Below are positions 36,345 to 45,289 of a stretch of DNA of 64,000 nucleotides, piece by piece. The notes under the pieces were generated by a model. That model was not told where the DNA came from, did not search any database, and worked only from the letters and a program-made list of their open reading frames with translations. The stretch lies in the NCBI GenBank assembly GCA_963833235.1, contig CAWHXG010000001.1, forward strand, positions 1-64,000, written 5' to 3'. Origin of the DNA: CAWHXG01 sp963833235 (lineage in GTDB: Bacteria; Pseudomonadota; Alphaproteobacteria; Rhodobacterales; Rhodobacteraceae). The position numbers were made by a program, and so were the translations under genes. Numbering within the stretch: position 1 is the stretch's first letter; each line of letters begins with the position of its first letter.

Positions 36345-36887
36345 ATGCATTCCACCGTGTTCCAGTCCTGGCTCGACCATGTCGGCGATCTGGTCTTCGC
36401 CGGCGCCTTCGAGGCCTATCTCGACCTTGTGGACCTTCCACTGACCTTCCGCACCGAATCTGCCGTGATCGAGGTGCGCGATCCCGAGACGATGCGCAGC
36501 AGGTTCGAGGCCTGGTGCCATATGCTGGCCTCGCAGAACGCCACCCAGATGATCCGCACCGCGCATGACGTGGCCCTCCATCCGGACGGGTCGATCTCCG
36601 GGCAGTACAGCACAGAGATCCTCTCGCGCGCGACGCGGGTGGTGCCGCCCTTCCAGTCGCGCATGACGTTGGTCCACCGCGACGGCGGCTGGAAGGCCAA
36701 GTCGATCTCCAACAACCTCACCAATCCCGGATGGCCCGTCCAGCTGCCGCGGGTCAGCGCGGCCAGGCCGGTGCTCGAAGGCCGGGCGGACGGGGCGGCC
36801 ACCCCCATCGCGGAGGCACCCGATCTGCGCGCCTATCTCGAAGCCCAGGGCCGGCTGGCGCGCCTGGCACCGCACGCGAACGAATAG
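36345..36887 (+). CDS. Hypothetical NTF2-like protein (b)
   Basis: This gives a 180-residue protein. ATG 36345 is preferred because GAGGT lies 8 bases upstream; an in-frame ATG at 36330 lacks such a site. A first helix (FEAYLDLVDLPLTFRT), then RDPETMRSRFEAWCHML, then strands SISGQYSTEILSRATRV and FQSRMTLVHRDGGWKAKSIS form an NTF2/SnoaL-like pattern like that of the gene at 34985. The last 40 residues are variable. Function unknown. Confidence 0.7.
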   Translation: MHSTVFQSWLDHVGDLVFAGAFEAYLDLVDLPLTFRTESAVIEVRDPETMRSRFEAWCHMLASQNATQMIRTAHDVALHPDGSISGQYSTEILSRATRVVPPFQSRMTLVHRDGGWKAKSISNNLTNPGWPVQLPRVSAARPVLEGRADGAATPIAEAPDLRAYLEAQGRLARLAPHANE

Positions 36888-37350
36888 GCCGCGCGCCCCA
36901 AGGGGCCGTCGCGCGCGCCGCCCCAGGGGCGCGTGCCGCCCGCCGCAAGCCGCCCGCACCGCCGCAGGCCGTTCGGCGGCGCTTCCGGCGACCGGGAAGG
37001 CCGGCGGCGGCCCGCCTGCCGGTCGAGCTTGACGGGTCCGCTTCCGGCGGCGGTCTCGCGCATCCTTTCGCGGCCCACGGCGGCGCCCGTCCGGGCGAAT
37101 GCCCTGCGATGCGCCGCGCCATCGCCTCGCTCCTCCCCGTGCGGCACCGCAGGCCGCGTCCGCCTGCGGTGCCGCCCGGCTTCCCCCCGGCCACGTCGCC
37201 CGCATCGCCCGGCGCGTCGCAGCGTTACCACGGCAGGGGTGCACAAACCCCTTTCCCTCCGCGCGCAGGGGTCCGACAAAAGGCCGACCCAAAGCCGACC
37301 GAACGCCGACACTTGTTTTCCGCCCGTTTTCCCGCCCCGAGGAGCCCGCC
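36888..37350. other. 463-base intergenic region before the FadB-like gene
   Basis: The first ~340 bases are very GC-rich and contain no supported gene. Near the end it holds the phased CCGAC element described separately, followed by a T-run and the gene's GAGGAG ribosome site. The promoter of the FadB-like gene is therefore expected here. Confidence 0.6.
37260..37315 (+). promoter_or_regulatory. Phased CCGAC element upstream of the FadB-like gene
   Basis: CCGAC occurs at 37273, 37284, 37295 and 37306, exactly 11 bases apart, within a block that starts CGCGCGCAGGGGT and ends ACTTG. The same block, same order and spacing, precedes lepA at 58.8 kb in the same orientation relative to the gene. 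One helical turn spacing puts all boxes on one DNA face, as for cooperative protein binding. Confidence 0.6.
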
Positions 37351-39555
37351 ATGACCGACTTCAGCATGACCAAAAGTCCCGATGGCGTCGCCGTCATCAC
37401 CTGGGACGTCGCGGGCAGGTCGATGAACGTCATGAACGCCCAAGGCTTCGTGGACCTCGGTGCGCTGGTCACGGATGCCCTTTCGGATCAAGAGGTCAAG
37501 GGCATCGTGATCACCTCGGCGAAAGAGAGTTTCGCCGCCGGCATGGATCTCAACGTCCTTGCCGCCATGCGCGACGACGCCGGTGCCGACCCCGCAAGCG
37601 GTCTCTTCGAGGGCGTCATGCAAATGCATGAAGTCCTTAGGAAAATCGAACGCGCCGGCATGGATCCCAAGACCAACAAGGGCGGCAAACCCATCGCCGC
37701 CGCCCTCCCCGGCACCGCCCTCGGCATCGGCTTCGAGATCCCGCTGGCCTGCCACCGCATCTTCGCCGCCGACAATCCCAGGGCCAAGATCGGCCTGCCG
37801 GAAATCCTCGTCGGCATCTTCCCCGGCGCCGGCGGCACCACCCGCCTCGCCCGCAAGCTCGGTGCCATGGCCGCCGCCCCGTTCCTGCTGGAAGGCAAGC
37901 TCTCCGACCCTGCCCGCGCGAAGGCGGCCGGGCTGGTCGACGAGGTCGTGCCGGCCGACCAACTTCTTGGGAAGGCACGGCAATGGGTGCTCTCGGCAAC
38001 CGACAAGGACATCGTGAAGCCATGGGACGAGAAGGGCTACAAGATGCCCGGCGGCGCCCCCTACCACCCGGCAGGCTTCATGACCTTCGTCGGCGCCTCC
38101 GCCATGGTCGGCGGCAAGACCAAGGGCGTCTATCCCGCCGCGAAGGCGCTGCTCAGTGCCGTCTACGAAGGCGCGCTCGTGCCCTTCGACACCGCGCTGA
38201 AGATCGAGGCACGCTGGTTCACCCATGTGCTGATGAATCCCTCCTCCTCCGCGATGATCAGAACGCTCTTCATCAACAAGGAGGCGCTGGAGAAGGGCGC
38301 CAACCGCCCTGATATTGCTGGAGAAAAGGTGGCCAAGCTGGGGGTGCTCGGCGCCGGCATGATGGGTGCCGGCATCGCCTACGTCGCCGCCAATGCCGGG
38401 ATCGAGGTGGTGCTGATCGACGCTGCGCAGGACGCCGCAGACCGCGGCCGCGCCCATGCCGAAGGCCTTCTCGACAAGGGCATCGCCCGCCGCAAGGTGA
38501 CCCCCGATAAGAAGGCCGAGGTTCTGGGCCGCATCCATGCCACCACCGATTATGCGGCGCTCGAGGACTGCGATCTGGTCGTCGAGGCCGTCTTCGAGGA
38601 TCCGAAGGTAAAGGCCGAGGTCACCGCCCTCGCCGAGGCTGTCCTTCCCGACACCGCGATATTCGCCACCAACACCTCCACCCTGCCAATCACCGGGCTC
38701 GCCAGCGCCTCGAAGCGACCCGAGCAGTTCGTCGGCATCCACTTCTTCAGCCCGGTCGACAAGATGCTGCTGGTCGAGATCATCCGCGGCGACGCCACCG
38801 GCGATGCCGCCGTGGCCAAGGCGCTGGATTTTGTCCGACAGATTCGCAAGACGCCCATCGTGGTGAACGATGCCCGGTTCTTCTACGCCAACCGCTGCAT
38901 CATCCCCTACATCAACGAAGGCCTGCGGATGCTGGCCGAGGGGGTGGAACCGGCGCTGATCGAGAATGCGGCGAAGCTCGTGGGCATGCCCTTGGGGCCC
39001 TTGCAGCTGACCGACGAGACCTCCATCGATCTAGGCGCGAAGATTGCCCGCGCCACCAAGGCCGCCATGGGCGATGCCTATCCGGACGAAGCGGTAGACG
39101 ACGTGATCTTCTGGATGGAGGAGCAGGGCCGGCTCGGCCGCAAGGCCGGCGCAGGGTTCTACGCCTACGACGAGAAGGGCAAGCGCCAGTTGCTCTGGGG
39201 CGGTCTGCGCACCCGTTTCACGCCTGCCGAGGAGCAGCCCGAGCTTGCCGACGTGCAACATCGCCTCCTCTTTGCCCAGGTCCTCGAGGCCGTGCGCGCC
39301 CTGCAGGAGGGCGTGCTGACCGACATCCGCGAGGGCGACGTCGCGGCGATCCTCGGTTGGGGCTTCGCGCCCTGGTCGGGCGGCCCGTTCAGCTGGCTCG
39401 ACATGATCGGCGCCGGCCCGGCGGTGGAGATCTGCGGGACCCTCGCCGCCACCCATGGCCCGCGTTTCGCCGCGCCGGACCTGCTGCGCGAGATTGCCGC
39501 GAGCGATGGTGGCTTCTACGACAGGTTCGCGCCGAAGCCCGCCCGCGCCGCCTGA
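37351..39555 (+). CDS. Trifunctional enoyl-CoA hydratase / 3-hydroxyacyl-CoA dehydrogenase (FadB/FadJ type)
   Basis: The 734-residue protein performs hydration and NAD-dependent oxidation of beta-oxidation. Residues about 1–220 are a crotonase domain (LPGTALGIGFEIPLACH; catalytic Glu in GLPEILVGIFPGAGGTTRL). From about 330, KLGVLGAGMMGAGIAYVAAN starts the NAD domain, with ATNTSTLPITGLA and HFFSPVDKMLLVEII, then two C-terminal dehydrogenase domains (ANRCIIPYINEGLRML). Length and order match FadJ/FadB. It lies 460 bases beyond the other beta-oxidation genes with its own upstream element. Confidence 0.94.
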   Translation: MTDFSMTKSPDGVAVITWDVAGRSMNVMNAQGFVDLGALVTDALSDQEVKGIVITSAKESFAAGMDLNVLAAMRDDAGADPASGLFEGVMQMHEVLRKIERAGMDPKTNKGGKPIAAALPGTALGIGFEIPLACHRIFAADNPRAKIGLPEILVGIFPGAGGTTRLARKLGAMAAAPFLLEGKLSDPARAKAAGLVDEVVPADQLLGKARQWVLSATDKDIVKPWDEKGYKMPGGAPYHPAGFMTFVGASAMVGGKTKGVYPAAKALLSAVYEGALVPFDTALKIEARWFTHVLMNPSSSAMIRTLFINKEALEKGANRPDIAGEKVAKLGVLGAGMMGAGIAYVAANAGIEVVLIDAAQDAADRGRAHAEGLLDKGIARRKVTPDKKAEVLGRIHATTDYAALEDCDLVVEAVFEDPKVKAEVTALAEAVLPDTAIFATNTSTLPITGLASASKRPEQFVGIHFFSPVDKMLLVEIIRGDATGDAAVAKALDFVRQIRKTPIVVNDARFFYANRCIIPYINEGLRMLAEGVEPALIENAAKLVGMPLGPLQLTDETSIDLGAKIARATKAAMGDAYPDEAVDDVIFWMEEQGRLGRKAGAGFYAYDEKGKRQLLWGGLRTRFTPAEEQPELADVQHRLLFAQVLEAVRALQEGVLTDIREGDVAAILGWGFAPWSGGPFSWLDMIGAGPAVEICGTLAATHGPRFAAPDLLREIAASDGGFYDRFAPKPARAA

Positions 39556-39614
39556 CCTGCGATCGCGCAAGGGCTGCGCCATAGGGCCAGGCCCATGCCT
39601 TCGATGGTCCGAAA

Positions 39615-39631
39615 GTATCCCCGCCGGAGGC
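39615..39631. repeat. Dispersed intergenic element, single copy
   Basis: GTATCCCCGCCGGAGGC lies between the convergent FadB-like gene and the EamA transporter gene. It is the inverse of the 26.2-kb copy, which is also at a convergent junction. Confidence 0.7.
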
Positions 39632-39656
39632 ATCCGACCCGGCGGCGACGTCGCCC

Positions 39657-40595
39657 TCAGCCGGTCGCCCGGCCACGCAGGGCGATGATCCCGCCCGAGA
39701 TCACGATCACCGCGATCCCGGCACTTGCCCAAAGGTCCATGTCGTCGCCGAAAAGCACCCAAGCCCAGGCCACGACCGTGATAAGAAGCGCATACTCGAA
39801 CACTGCCACGTAGGATGCCTCGGCGATCTGGTAGGCCCTTGTCAGTAGCCCCACCGAGATCAGCGAACAGACCGCCTGGCCCGCCGTCCAGCCCCAGGCC
39901 TCCGGCGCCATCGTACCCCAGGCCCGCAGCGCGAACCCCGGAGCACCTTCGGGCACCGGCAACGGATAAAGCGTCAGCGCGCCGACGCCAAGAATCCCCC
40001 ACACCCCCATGATCGCGAAATAGCCCCAGAGCAGCGTCACCGCCGCCTCGCCCGCGCACCATTCCCGCGTCGCCAGCGCCGACATCGCGTAGAAGAGCCC
40101 GGCGAGGACCGGCAGCAGCGTCGGCCAGCCCATCCCGCCGGTCTCCGGCCGCAGCACCATCAGCACGCCCGCGAAGCCGGCGACGGAAGCGAATGCCCGC
40201 ATCGGCCCGATCGGATGGCGATAGATCAGCGCCGAGATCAGCGCGACGAAGATCGGCGCCGTAAAGAGCCCCGCCACCGCTTCTTCCACGGGCATCAGAG
40301 CCAGCGATGCGAAGTAGAGCATCAGCGCCGCGGACTGCACCATGCAGCGGGCCGCGACCCGCCTCCAGCGCCGCGGCCGCAGGCGCCAACCGAAGGTGCT
40401 GGCGGCCAGGGTGAGCAGCGTCAGCGCCATCGCCGAGCGGATCACCTGGAACTGCCAGAGCCCTGTCGTCTCGGCGATCGTGGCGACGAAGTTGTCGACG
40501 ATCCCGATCAGCGCCATCGCCGCCAGCACGAGGCCCGCGGAGGCAAGCGGGCGGTGGCCCAGATCGGGGGCCGGCGGCATGGGGGCGACGGTCAT
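39657..40595 (-). CDS. DMT superfamily transporter (EamA domain)
   Basis: This is a 312-residue inner-membrane protein with about ten helices in two EamA repeats (first from about residue 20, second beginning WPTLLPVLAGLFYAMSALAT near 160). The acidic/Pro element LMPVEEAVAGLFTAPIFVAL after helix 3–4 is the usual EamA signature. Such proteins export metabolites or amino acids; the substrate is not evident. It converges with the FadB-like gene. Confidence 0.9.
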   Translation of the reverse strand: MTVAPMPPAPDLGHRPLASAGLVLAAMALIGIVDNFVATIAETTGLWQFQVIRSAMALTLLTLAASTFGWRLRPRRWRRVAARCMVQSAALMLYFASLALMPVEEAVAGLFTAPIFVALISALIYRHPIGPMRAFASVAGFAGVLMVLRPETGGMGWPTLLPVLAGLFYAMSALATREWCAGEAAVTLLWGYFAIMGVWGILGVGALTLYPLPVPEGAPGFALRAWGTMAPEAWGWTAGQAVCSLISVGLLTRAYQIAEASYVAVFEYALLITVVAWAWVLFGDDMDLWASAGIAVIVISGGIIALRGRATG

Positions 40596-40725
40596 CCGCC
40601 GCTCAAAGCCGCGCCGCCCCTCGGCGTCAAGACGTTCCTCCCCTGATTGTGCGGGTGCGGGCGAGCCGATAGGGTCGTGCCAACGGCGAATGGCAAGGTG
40701 GCGCCCCGAATTTCATGACGGCTCC

Positions 40726-41739
40726 ATGACGGTTCTCACACGATACCAGCGGCTGGAATGTCCGGGCACCTGGCGCGATGCGGGGGCGGCGCAGCGGCGC
40801 AACGTCTATGTCTCGCTGGGCGAGGCGACGCTGGTCATCTCCGACGGGACCGATGCCGCGCTGACCCATTGGTCGCTGCCGGCGGTGGAGCGGGTGAACC
40901 CCGGCCAGCGCCCGGCCCTTTACCGCCCGGGCCCCGATGCCGAGGAACGCCTGGAAATCGACGATCCCGAGATGATCGAGGCCATCGCGACGGTCGGCCG
41001 GGCGGTGGCGGGCACGCGGCCGCGCCCCGGGCGGTTGCGGCGCGGCGCCTTCGCGGCCGTCCTGCTGGGGATCGCCGGGCTCGGTGCCTTCTGGTTGCCC
41101 GCGGCGCTCGTCGATCACGCCGCGAGCGTCCTGCCGGAGGCGACCCGCGCCGAGATCGGTCGCCGCATCCTCGATGGCCTGCAGCCGGTTGCGGGCCGCC
41201 CCTGCCGGGATCGAGACGGGCGGCGCGCCCTGGCCGCCCTGCAGTCGCGCCTGTTCGGGGCGGCCCCGTGGCAGATCGCGGTGCTGCCCGGCGGACCGGC
41301 GCCGGCGGCGGGCCTGCCCGGCGGGATCCTGCTGCTGCACCGTAGCCTTGTGGAAGACCCGCCGACGCCGGAGGCCGCCGGGGGCGCCCTGCTGACCGAG
41401 GCCGCCCGGATGGAGGGGTCCGATCCTATGCGGCCCTTCCTGCAAGCCGCCGGCCCCTGGGCCACGCTGCGGCTGCTGACGACCGGGCGGATCGACCCCG
41501 CGGTGGTGGATGCCTACGCGAGGGAGGTCCTGATCGCCGCGGTACCGATGCCAGAGGCCGGGCGCCTGCAGGACCGCTTCCGCGCCGCCGGGCTTTCCAC
41601 CGCGCCCTACCGACGCACCGGGCCGCCTGCACCGATAGCCGCGCTTCTGGCGGCCCACGATCCCTTTCCCGACGGATCGCCCGAGCCGCTGCTCGGCGAT
41701 GGCGACTGGCAGCGGCTTCAGGGCATCTGCGGCGGCTAA
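40726..41739 (+). CDS. Membrane protein resembling an M48-type peptidase that has lost its zinc motif
   Basis: The 337-residue product has a cytoplasmic N-domain (about 1–100), one membrane helix (about 104–126, RGAFAAVLLGIAGLGAFWLP) and a periplasmic part. The latter contains AAGLPGGILLLHRSLVEDP, which matches the strand before the active site in M48 peptidases (NAFALPGGxIxLTxGLL). The next helix reads GALLTEAARMEGSDP where HExxH is expected, so the zinc ligands are gone. A structural or regulatory role is inferred. The ATG at 40726 was taken as start; another ATG at 40715 is out of frame. Confidence 0.65.
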   Translation: MTVLTRYQRLECPGTWRDAGAAQRRNVYVSLGEATLVISDGTDAALTHWSLPAVERVNPGQRPALYRPGPDAEERLEIDDPEMIEAIATVGRAVAGTRPRPGRLRRGAFAAVLLGIAGLGAFWLPAALVDHAASVLPEATRAEIGRRILDGLQPVAGRPCRDRDGRRALAALQSRLFGAAPWQIAVLPGGPAPAAGLPGGILLLHRSLVEDPPTPEAAGGALLTEAARMEGSDPMRPFLQAAGPWATLRLLTTGRIDPAVVDAYAREVLIAAVPMPEAGRLQDRFRAAGLSTAPYRRTGPPAPIAALLAAHDPFPDGSPEPLLGDGDWQRLQGICGG

Positions 41740-41749
41740 GGGCGGCGCG

Positions 41750-42466
41750 CTATTCCTGCAGCCAGGCGAACGCATCCGAGAACCCGCCGCCGCGGATCAC
41801 CGAAAGGGCCGCGTTTCGCGCCGCACGATCCGCGAAGGGCCCGGCATAGAGAACGTCAAGGCGGCGCCCGCGAATGGTTAGCGGTTGCCGCAGCACGCCA
41901 AAGCCGTTGCCCTGCAGCATCCGGATCGTCTCGGCGGTGTCCGCCGGGTCGGCGAGGGCCGCGACCTGCACGTAGTATCCGGGTTCGGGGAAGACCGGTG
42001 GACGCTGCCGGTCGGGTTGCGGGGCGATCACGCGGACCGGATCGGGAGGCGGCAGCGTCGCATTTTCCGAAGCGGCCGCCGTGCCTTCAGCGGCAGTCGC
42101 CGCGTCCTCTGGGTTGGCCGCCGCACCCTCGGGAGCGGACGCTGTGCCGATGCCTTCGACATCGGGTACCGAGGCGGCCTCGCCCGCCGAGGAACCCGTG
42201 ACGTCGGCGTCGGCGTCGGATGTATCGGTGTCCGCCGCGCTGTCGGAAAGCCCGGGCAGGGATGCGGCTGGCGGAGGCGCGCAGAGCGGTGCTCTGTCTG
42301 GGCCGAGCCGTTGCGCCCAGACCTCCCGACCGCCCAGCGTGGCCGCCACCTCCGCGCAGCCCCCTGGACCAAGGCGTTCCACAGCCTGCGCAAGGGCCTG
42401 GCCCGCCGGGATCGCGGCAACGGCCGCAAGCAGGCCGGCTGGAAGGGAGAGCGCCAGCCGCCTCAT
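41750..42466 (-). CDS. Secreted SPOR-domain protein
   Basis: This gives a 238-residue protein with a signal peptide (about 1–27, ending QALAQ), a disulphide-capable N-domain with two Cys, a long Ala/Asp/Glu/Pro-rich linker (about 75–150), and a C-terminal SPOR domain (about 165–235: GYYVQVAALADPADTAETIR, then LDVLYAGPFADRAARNAALS). SPOR domains bind denuded septal peptidoglycan. Its ATG overlaps the stop of upp by four bases, making it the last gene of the nucleoside-salvage operon, which is unexpected for a cell-wall protein. Confidence 0.85.
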   Translation of the reverse strand: MRRLALSLPAGLLAAVAAIPAGQALAQAVERLGPGGCAEVAATLGGREVWAQRLGPDRAPLCAPPPAASLPGLSDSAADTDTSDADADVTGSSAGEAASVPDVEGIGTASAPEGAAANPEDAATAAEGTAAASENATLPPPDPVRVIAPQPDRQRPPVFPEPGYYVQVAALADPADTAETIRMLQGNGFGVLRQPLTIRGRRLDVLYAGPFADRAARNAALSVIRGGGFSDAFAWLQE

Positions 42467-43101
42467 TTCGTGCCGAACATCCGGTCGCCCGCATCGCCGA
42501 GCCCGGGGGTGATGTAGCCCTGGTCCGTCAGGCCGTCGTCCAGCGCGGCGGTCACGATCGGCACGTCGGGATGCGCCGCCTTCATGCGCGCCACGCCTTC
42601 GGGGGCCGCGAGAAGGCACAGGAACCGGATGTTCGTCGCGCCCGCCTCCTTCAGCAGATCCACCGCCGCGACCGAGGAATTGCCGGTGGCGAGCATCGGA
42701 TCGACGGCGATGACCAGCCTGTCATCCAGCTCCAGCGGCACCTTGAAGTAGTACTGCACCGGCATCAGCGTCGCCTCGTCGCGGTAGAGCCCGACGAAGC
42801 CGACGCGGGCGGAGGGGATCAGCTCCAGCACCCCGTCGAGCAGCCCGTTGCCGGCCCGCAGGATCGAGATGAGCGCCAGCTTCTTGCCGTCGAGCACCGG
42901 CGCGTCCATCGACGTCAGCGGCGTCTCGATGGGGCGGGTCGTCATCGGGAGGCCACGGGTGATCTCGTAGGCCAGAAGCTGGCTGATCTCGCGCAGGAGT
43001 TGCCGAAAGACGGCCGTGGGCGTCTCGCGGTCCCGCATGAGGGTCAGTTTATGCTGCACAAGCGGGTGGCGCACGATGGTCAGATGCTGGGTGTCGGTCA
43101 T
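42463..43101 (-). CDS. upp: Uracil phosphoribosyltransferase
   Basis: Upp converts uracil and PRPP to UMP. The 212-residue product shows VRHPLVQHKLTLMRDRETPT, ILRAGNGLLDGVLELIPSAR, the PRPP loop VDPMLATGNSSVAAVDLL and the uracil-binding end YITPGLGDAGDRMFGTK. Length is standard. It overlaps add upstream and the SPOR gene downstream by four bases each. Confidence 0.97.
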   Translation of the reverse strand: MTDTQHLTIVRHPLVQHKLTLMRDRETPTAVFRQLLREISQLLAYEITRGLPMTTRPIETPLTSMDAPVLDGKKLALISILRAGNGLLDGVLELIPSARVGFVGLYRDEATLMPVQYYFKVPLELDDRLVIAVDPMLATGNSSVAAVDLLKEAGATNIRFLCLLAAPEGVARMKAAHPDVPIVTAALDDGLTDQGYITPGLGDAGDRMFGTK

Positions 43102-44075
43102 GCGGCGGGCTCCAGCGCGTCTTGCAGCCTTCGCCGTGTGGCCGCATCGCAGAATGCGGCGTCGGCCGCGGTGCGGTTGATGGCCGCGAAATCCTCATCC
43201 GTCCAGTCGAAGGCGGCCTGGAGGCGGGCGTATTCGTGGCTCATGTCGGTGGCGAAGAAGGGCGGGTCGTCGGTCGAGATGGTCACCTGCACTCCGGCCG
43301 CGCGCAGGCGCTGCACCGGGTGGTCGGGCCAATCGGGGTAGAGGCCAAGGGCGACGTTGGAGCCGGGGCAGACCTCGAGGGTGATGCCGCGTTCGGCGAG
43401 ATGGTCCACGAGGCCCCGGTCTTCGATGGCGCGCACCCCGTGGCCGAGGCGCGAGACGCCGAGCGTCAGCGCCTCGTGCACCGAGGCCGGCCCGCCCCAT
43501 TCCCCCGCATGGGCCGTCAGCCCCAGCTGCGCCTCGCGCGCGGCATCGAAGGACCAGGCGAAGTCGCTCAAGCTGCCCCGCCCCTCGTCGCCGCCGATCC
43601 CGAAGCCGACGATCCATTTGCCGGCGGTCTCGGCTGCGCACCGGACGGTGGCGCGCGCCTTCTGTGGCCCGAAATGGCGGATGGCGGTGACGATGCCGCG
43701 CAGGATCGTGCCATGCCGTGCCTCGGCCTCGTCCGCGGCGGCGCGGATGGCGGCCAGGTAGTCGCGCCAGGCTTCCACATCGCCGCCGCCGCAGAAGTCC
43801 GGGCTGAGAAAGGTTTCGGTGTAAAGGATCCCCTGCTCCGCCTGATGCTCCAGAACCTCCGCCGTCAGACGGTAGTAATGTTCAGGCGTCCGCAGGACCG
43901 ACGTCGCGCCTTCGTAGACCCGCAGGAAATCGACGAAGTCGCGGAAGGCATAGTTGCCCCGCTCGTCGAAGAGTTCGGCGAGGGAGACGTGCTGCTCGTC
44001 GGCCAGCCGGCGCACGAAGTCCGGCGGCGCGGCCCCTTCGAGATGCAGGTGAAGCTCGATCCGGTCGAGGGTCAT
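43098..44075 (-). CDS. add: Adenosine deaminase
   Basis: The zinc enzyme converts adenosine to inosine. The 325-residue product has the metal site IELHLHLEGAAPP, FGIGGDEGRGSL, the catalytic TAHAGEWGGPASV, LGHGVRAIED and the final metal Asp in TISTDDPPFFATD. It overlaps deoB and upp by four bases each, inside the salvage operon. Confidence 0.95.
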   Translation of the reverse strand: MTLDRIELHLHLEGAAPPDFVRRLADEQHVSLAELFDERGNYAFRDFVDFLRVYEGATSVLRTPEHYYRLTAEVLEHQAEQGILYTETFLSPDFCGGGDVEAWRDYLAAIRAAADEAEARHGTILRGIVTAIRHFGPQKARATVRCAAETAGKWIVGFGIGGDEGRGSLSDFAWSFDAAREAQLGLTAHAGEWGGPASVHEALTLGVSRLGHGVRAIEDRGLVDHLAERGITLEVCPGSNVALGLYPDWPDHPVQRLRAAGVQVTISTDDPPFFATDMSHEYARLQAAFDWTDEDFAAINRTAADAAFCDAATRRRLQDALEPAA

Positions 44076-45289
44076 AGGAACGGCCTTCCCGGGCCGGGGA
44101 GCGCCACGCCCAGATGCGCGGCCACGGTCGCCCCCACATCGGCGAAGGCGCGCAAGCCGCGATCGCCGGGGGCGTCGCCGCCGATCCGGCAACCGATGAC
44201 CGGCACGCGTTCGCGGGTATGGTCGGTGCCGGGCCAGGTCGGGTCGTTGCCATGGTCGGCGGTGAAGACGATCAGGTCGCCGGGGCGGAGAAGCAACAGG
44301 ATCATCGGCAGGCGGGCGTCGAACCATTCCAGTGCGCGAGCGTAGCCGGGAACGTCGCGGCGATGGCCGTAGAGGCTGTCGAACTCCACGAAGTTGGCGA
44401 AGGAGAGGCTGCCCTCGGGGGCGGTTTCCACGGCTGATGCGAGATGCTTCATCAGGGCGGTGTCGTCTCCCTTGAGCACTTTGTCGATCCCCTGCCCCGA
44501 GAAGATGTCGCCGATCTTGCCGATGGCCAGCACTGCGCCGCCTGCCGCCTGAACGTGATCGCAGAGCGTCGGGGCGGGCGGGGCGATGGCATAGTCCCGG
44601 CGGTTGGCGGTGCGCGTGAAGTTGCCGGGCGCGCCCGCGAAGGGCCGCGCGATGACCCGGCCGACGCGCATGGCATGCAGGCGCGGCGCCAGGCGCTCGC
44701 AGAGTTCGAGCAACCGGTCGAGGCCGAACGCCTCCTCATGGGCGGCGATCTGAAAGACGCTGTCGGCCGATGTGTAGCAAATGGGCCGACCCGTCTCGAT
44801 GTGGTCGGCCCCGAGGCGCGCGACGATCTCGGTTCCCGAGGCGTGGCAATCGCCGAGAATGCCGTCGCTGCCCGCCAGTCGCGCGGCCTCGGCGGCAAGC
44901 TCCGGCGGAAAGGCAGGTACCTCCTGCGGAAAATAGTGCCAGTCCCAGGGCACAGGCACGCCGGCCAGCTCCCAATGGCCCGATGGCGTGTCCTTGCCGG
45001 GGGAAACCTCGGTGGCCGCCGCCCAGAAGGCGCCGGGGAGCGTCGGTTCCGGCCATCCGGCGATGCCCTCGCAGGCCGCCCCGTTGGCCAGCGTCATCGC
45101 CCGGCCGAGCCCGAGCCGCGCGAGCGTCGGCAGGGCCAGCGGCCCTTGGCGCCCGTTCTCTGCCAGCCTGCCGATGCAGGCCTTGGCGATATGGCCCAGC
45201 GTGTCGGCGCCGGCGTCTCCGAAGGCCGCGGCATCGGGCGCGCCGCCGCAGCCCACGCTGTCCATCACCACAAGGAACGCCCGGGTCAT
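44072..45289 (-). CDS. deoB: Phosphopentomutase
   Basis: DeoB interconverts (deoxy)ribose 1- and 5-phosphates. The 405-residue product has the two-metal alkaline-phosphatase-like site: FLVVMDSVGCGGAPDAAAFG at the start, KDTPSGHWELAGVPV with the phosphoacceptor Thr, and VFTADHGNDPTWPGTDHTRE near the end. Translation is coupled by ATGA to both neighbours, deoA and add. Confidence 0.96.
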   Translation of the reverse strand: MTRAFLVVMDSVGCGGAPDAAAFGDAGADTLGHIAKACIGRLAENGRQGPLALPTLARLGLGRAMTLANGAACEGIAGWPEPTLPGAFWAAATEVSPGKDTPSGHWELAGVPVPWDWHYFPQEVPAFPPELAAEAARLAGSDGILGDCHASGTEIVARLGADHIETGRPICYTSADSVFQIAAHEEAFGLDRLLELCERLAPRLHAMRVGRVIARPFAGAPGNFTRTANRRDYAIAPPAPTLCDHVQAAGGAVLAIGKIGDIFSGQGIDKVLKGDDTALMKHLASAVETAPEGSLSFANFVEFDSLYGHRRDVPGYARALEWFDARLPMILLLLRPGDLIVFTADHGNDPTWPGTDHTRERVPVIGCRIGGDAPGDRGLRAFADVGATVAAHLGVALPGPGRPFL

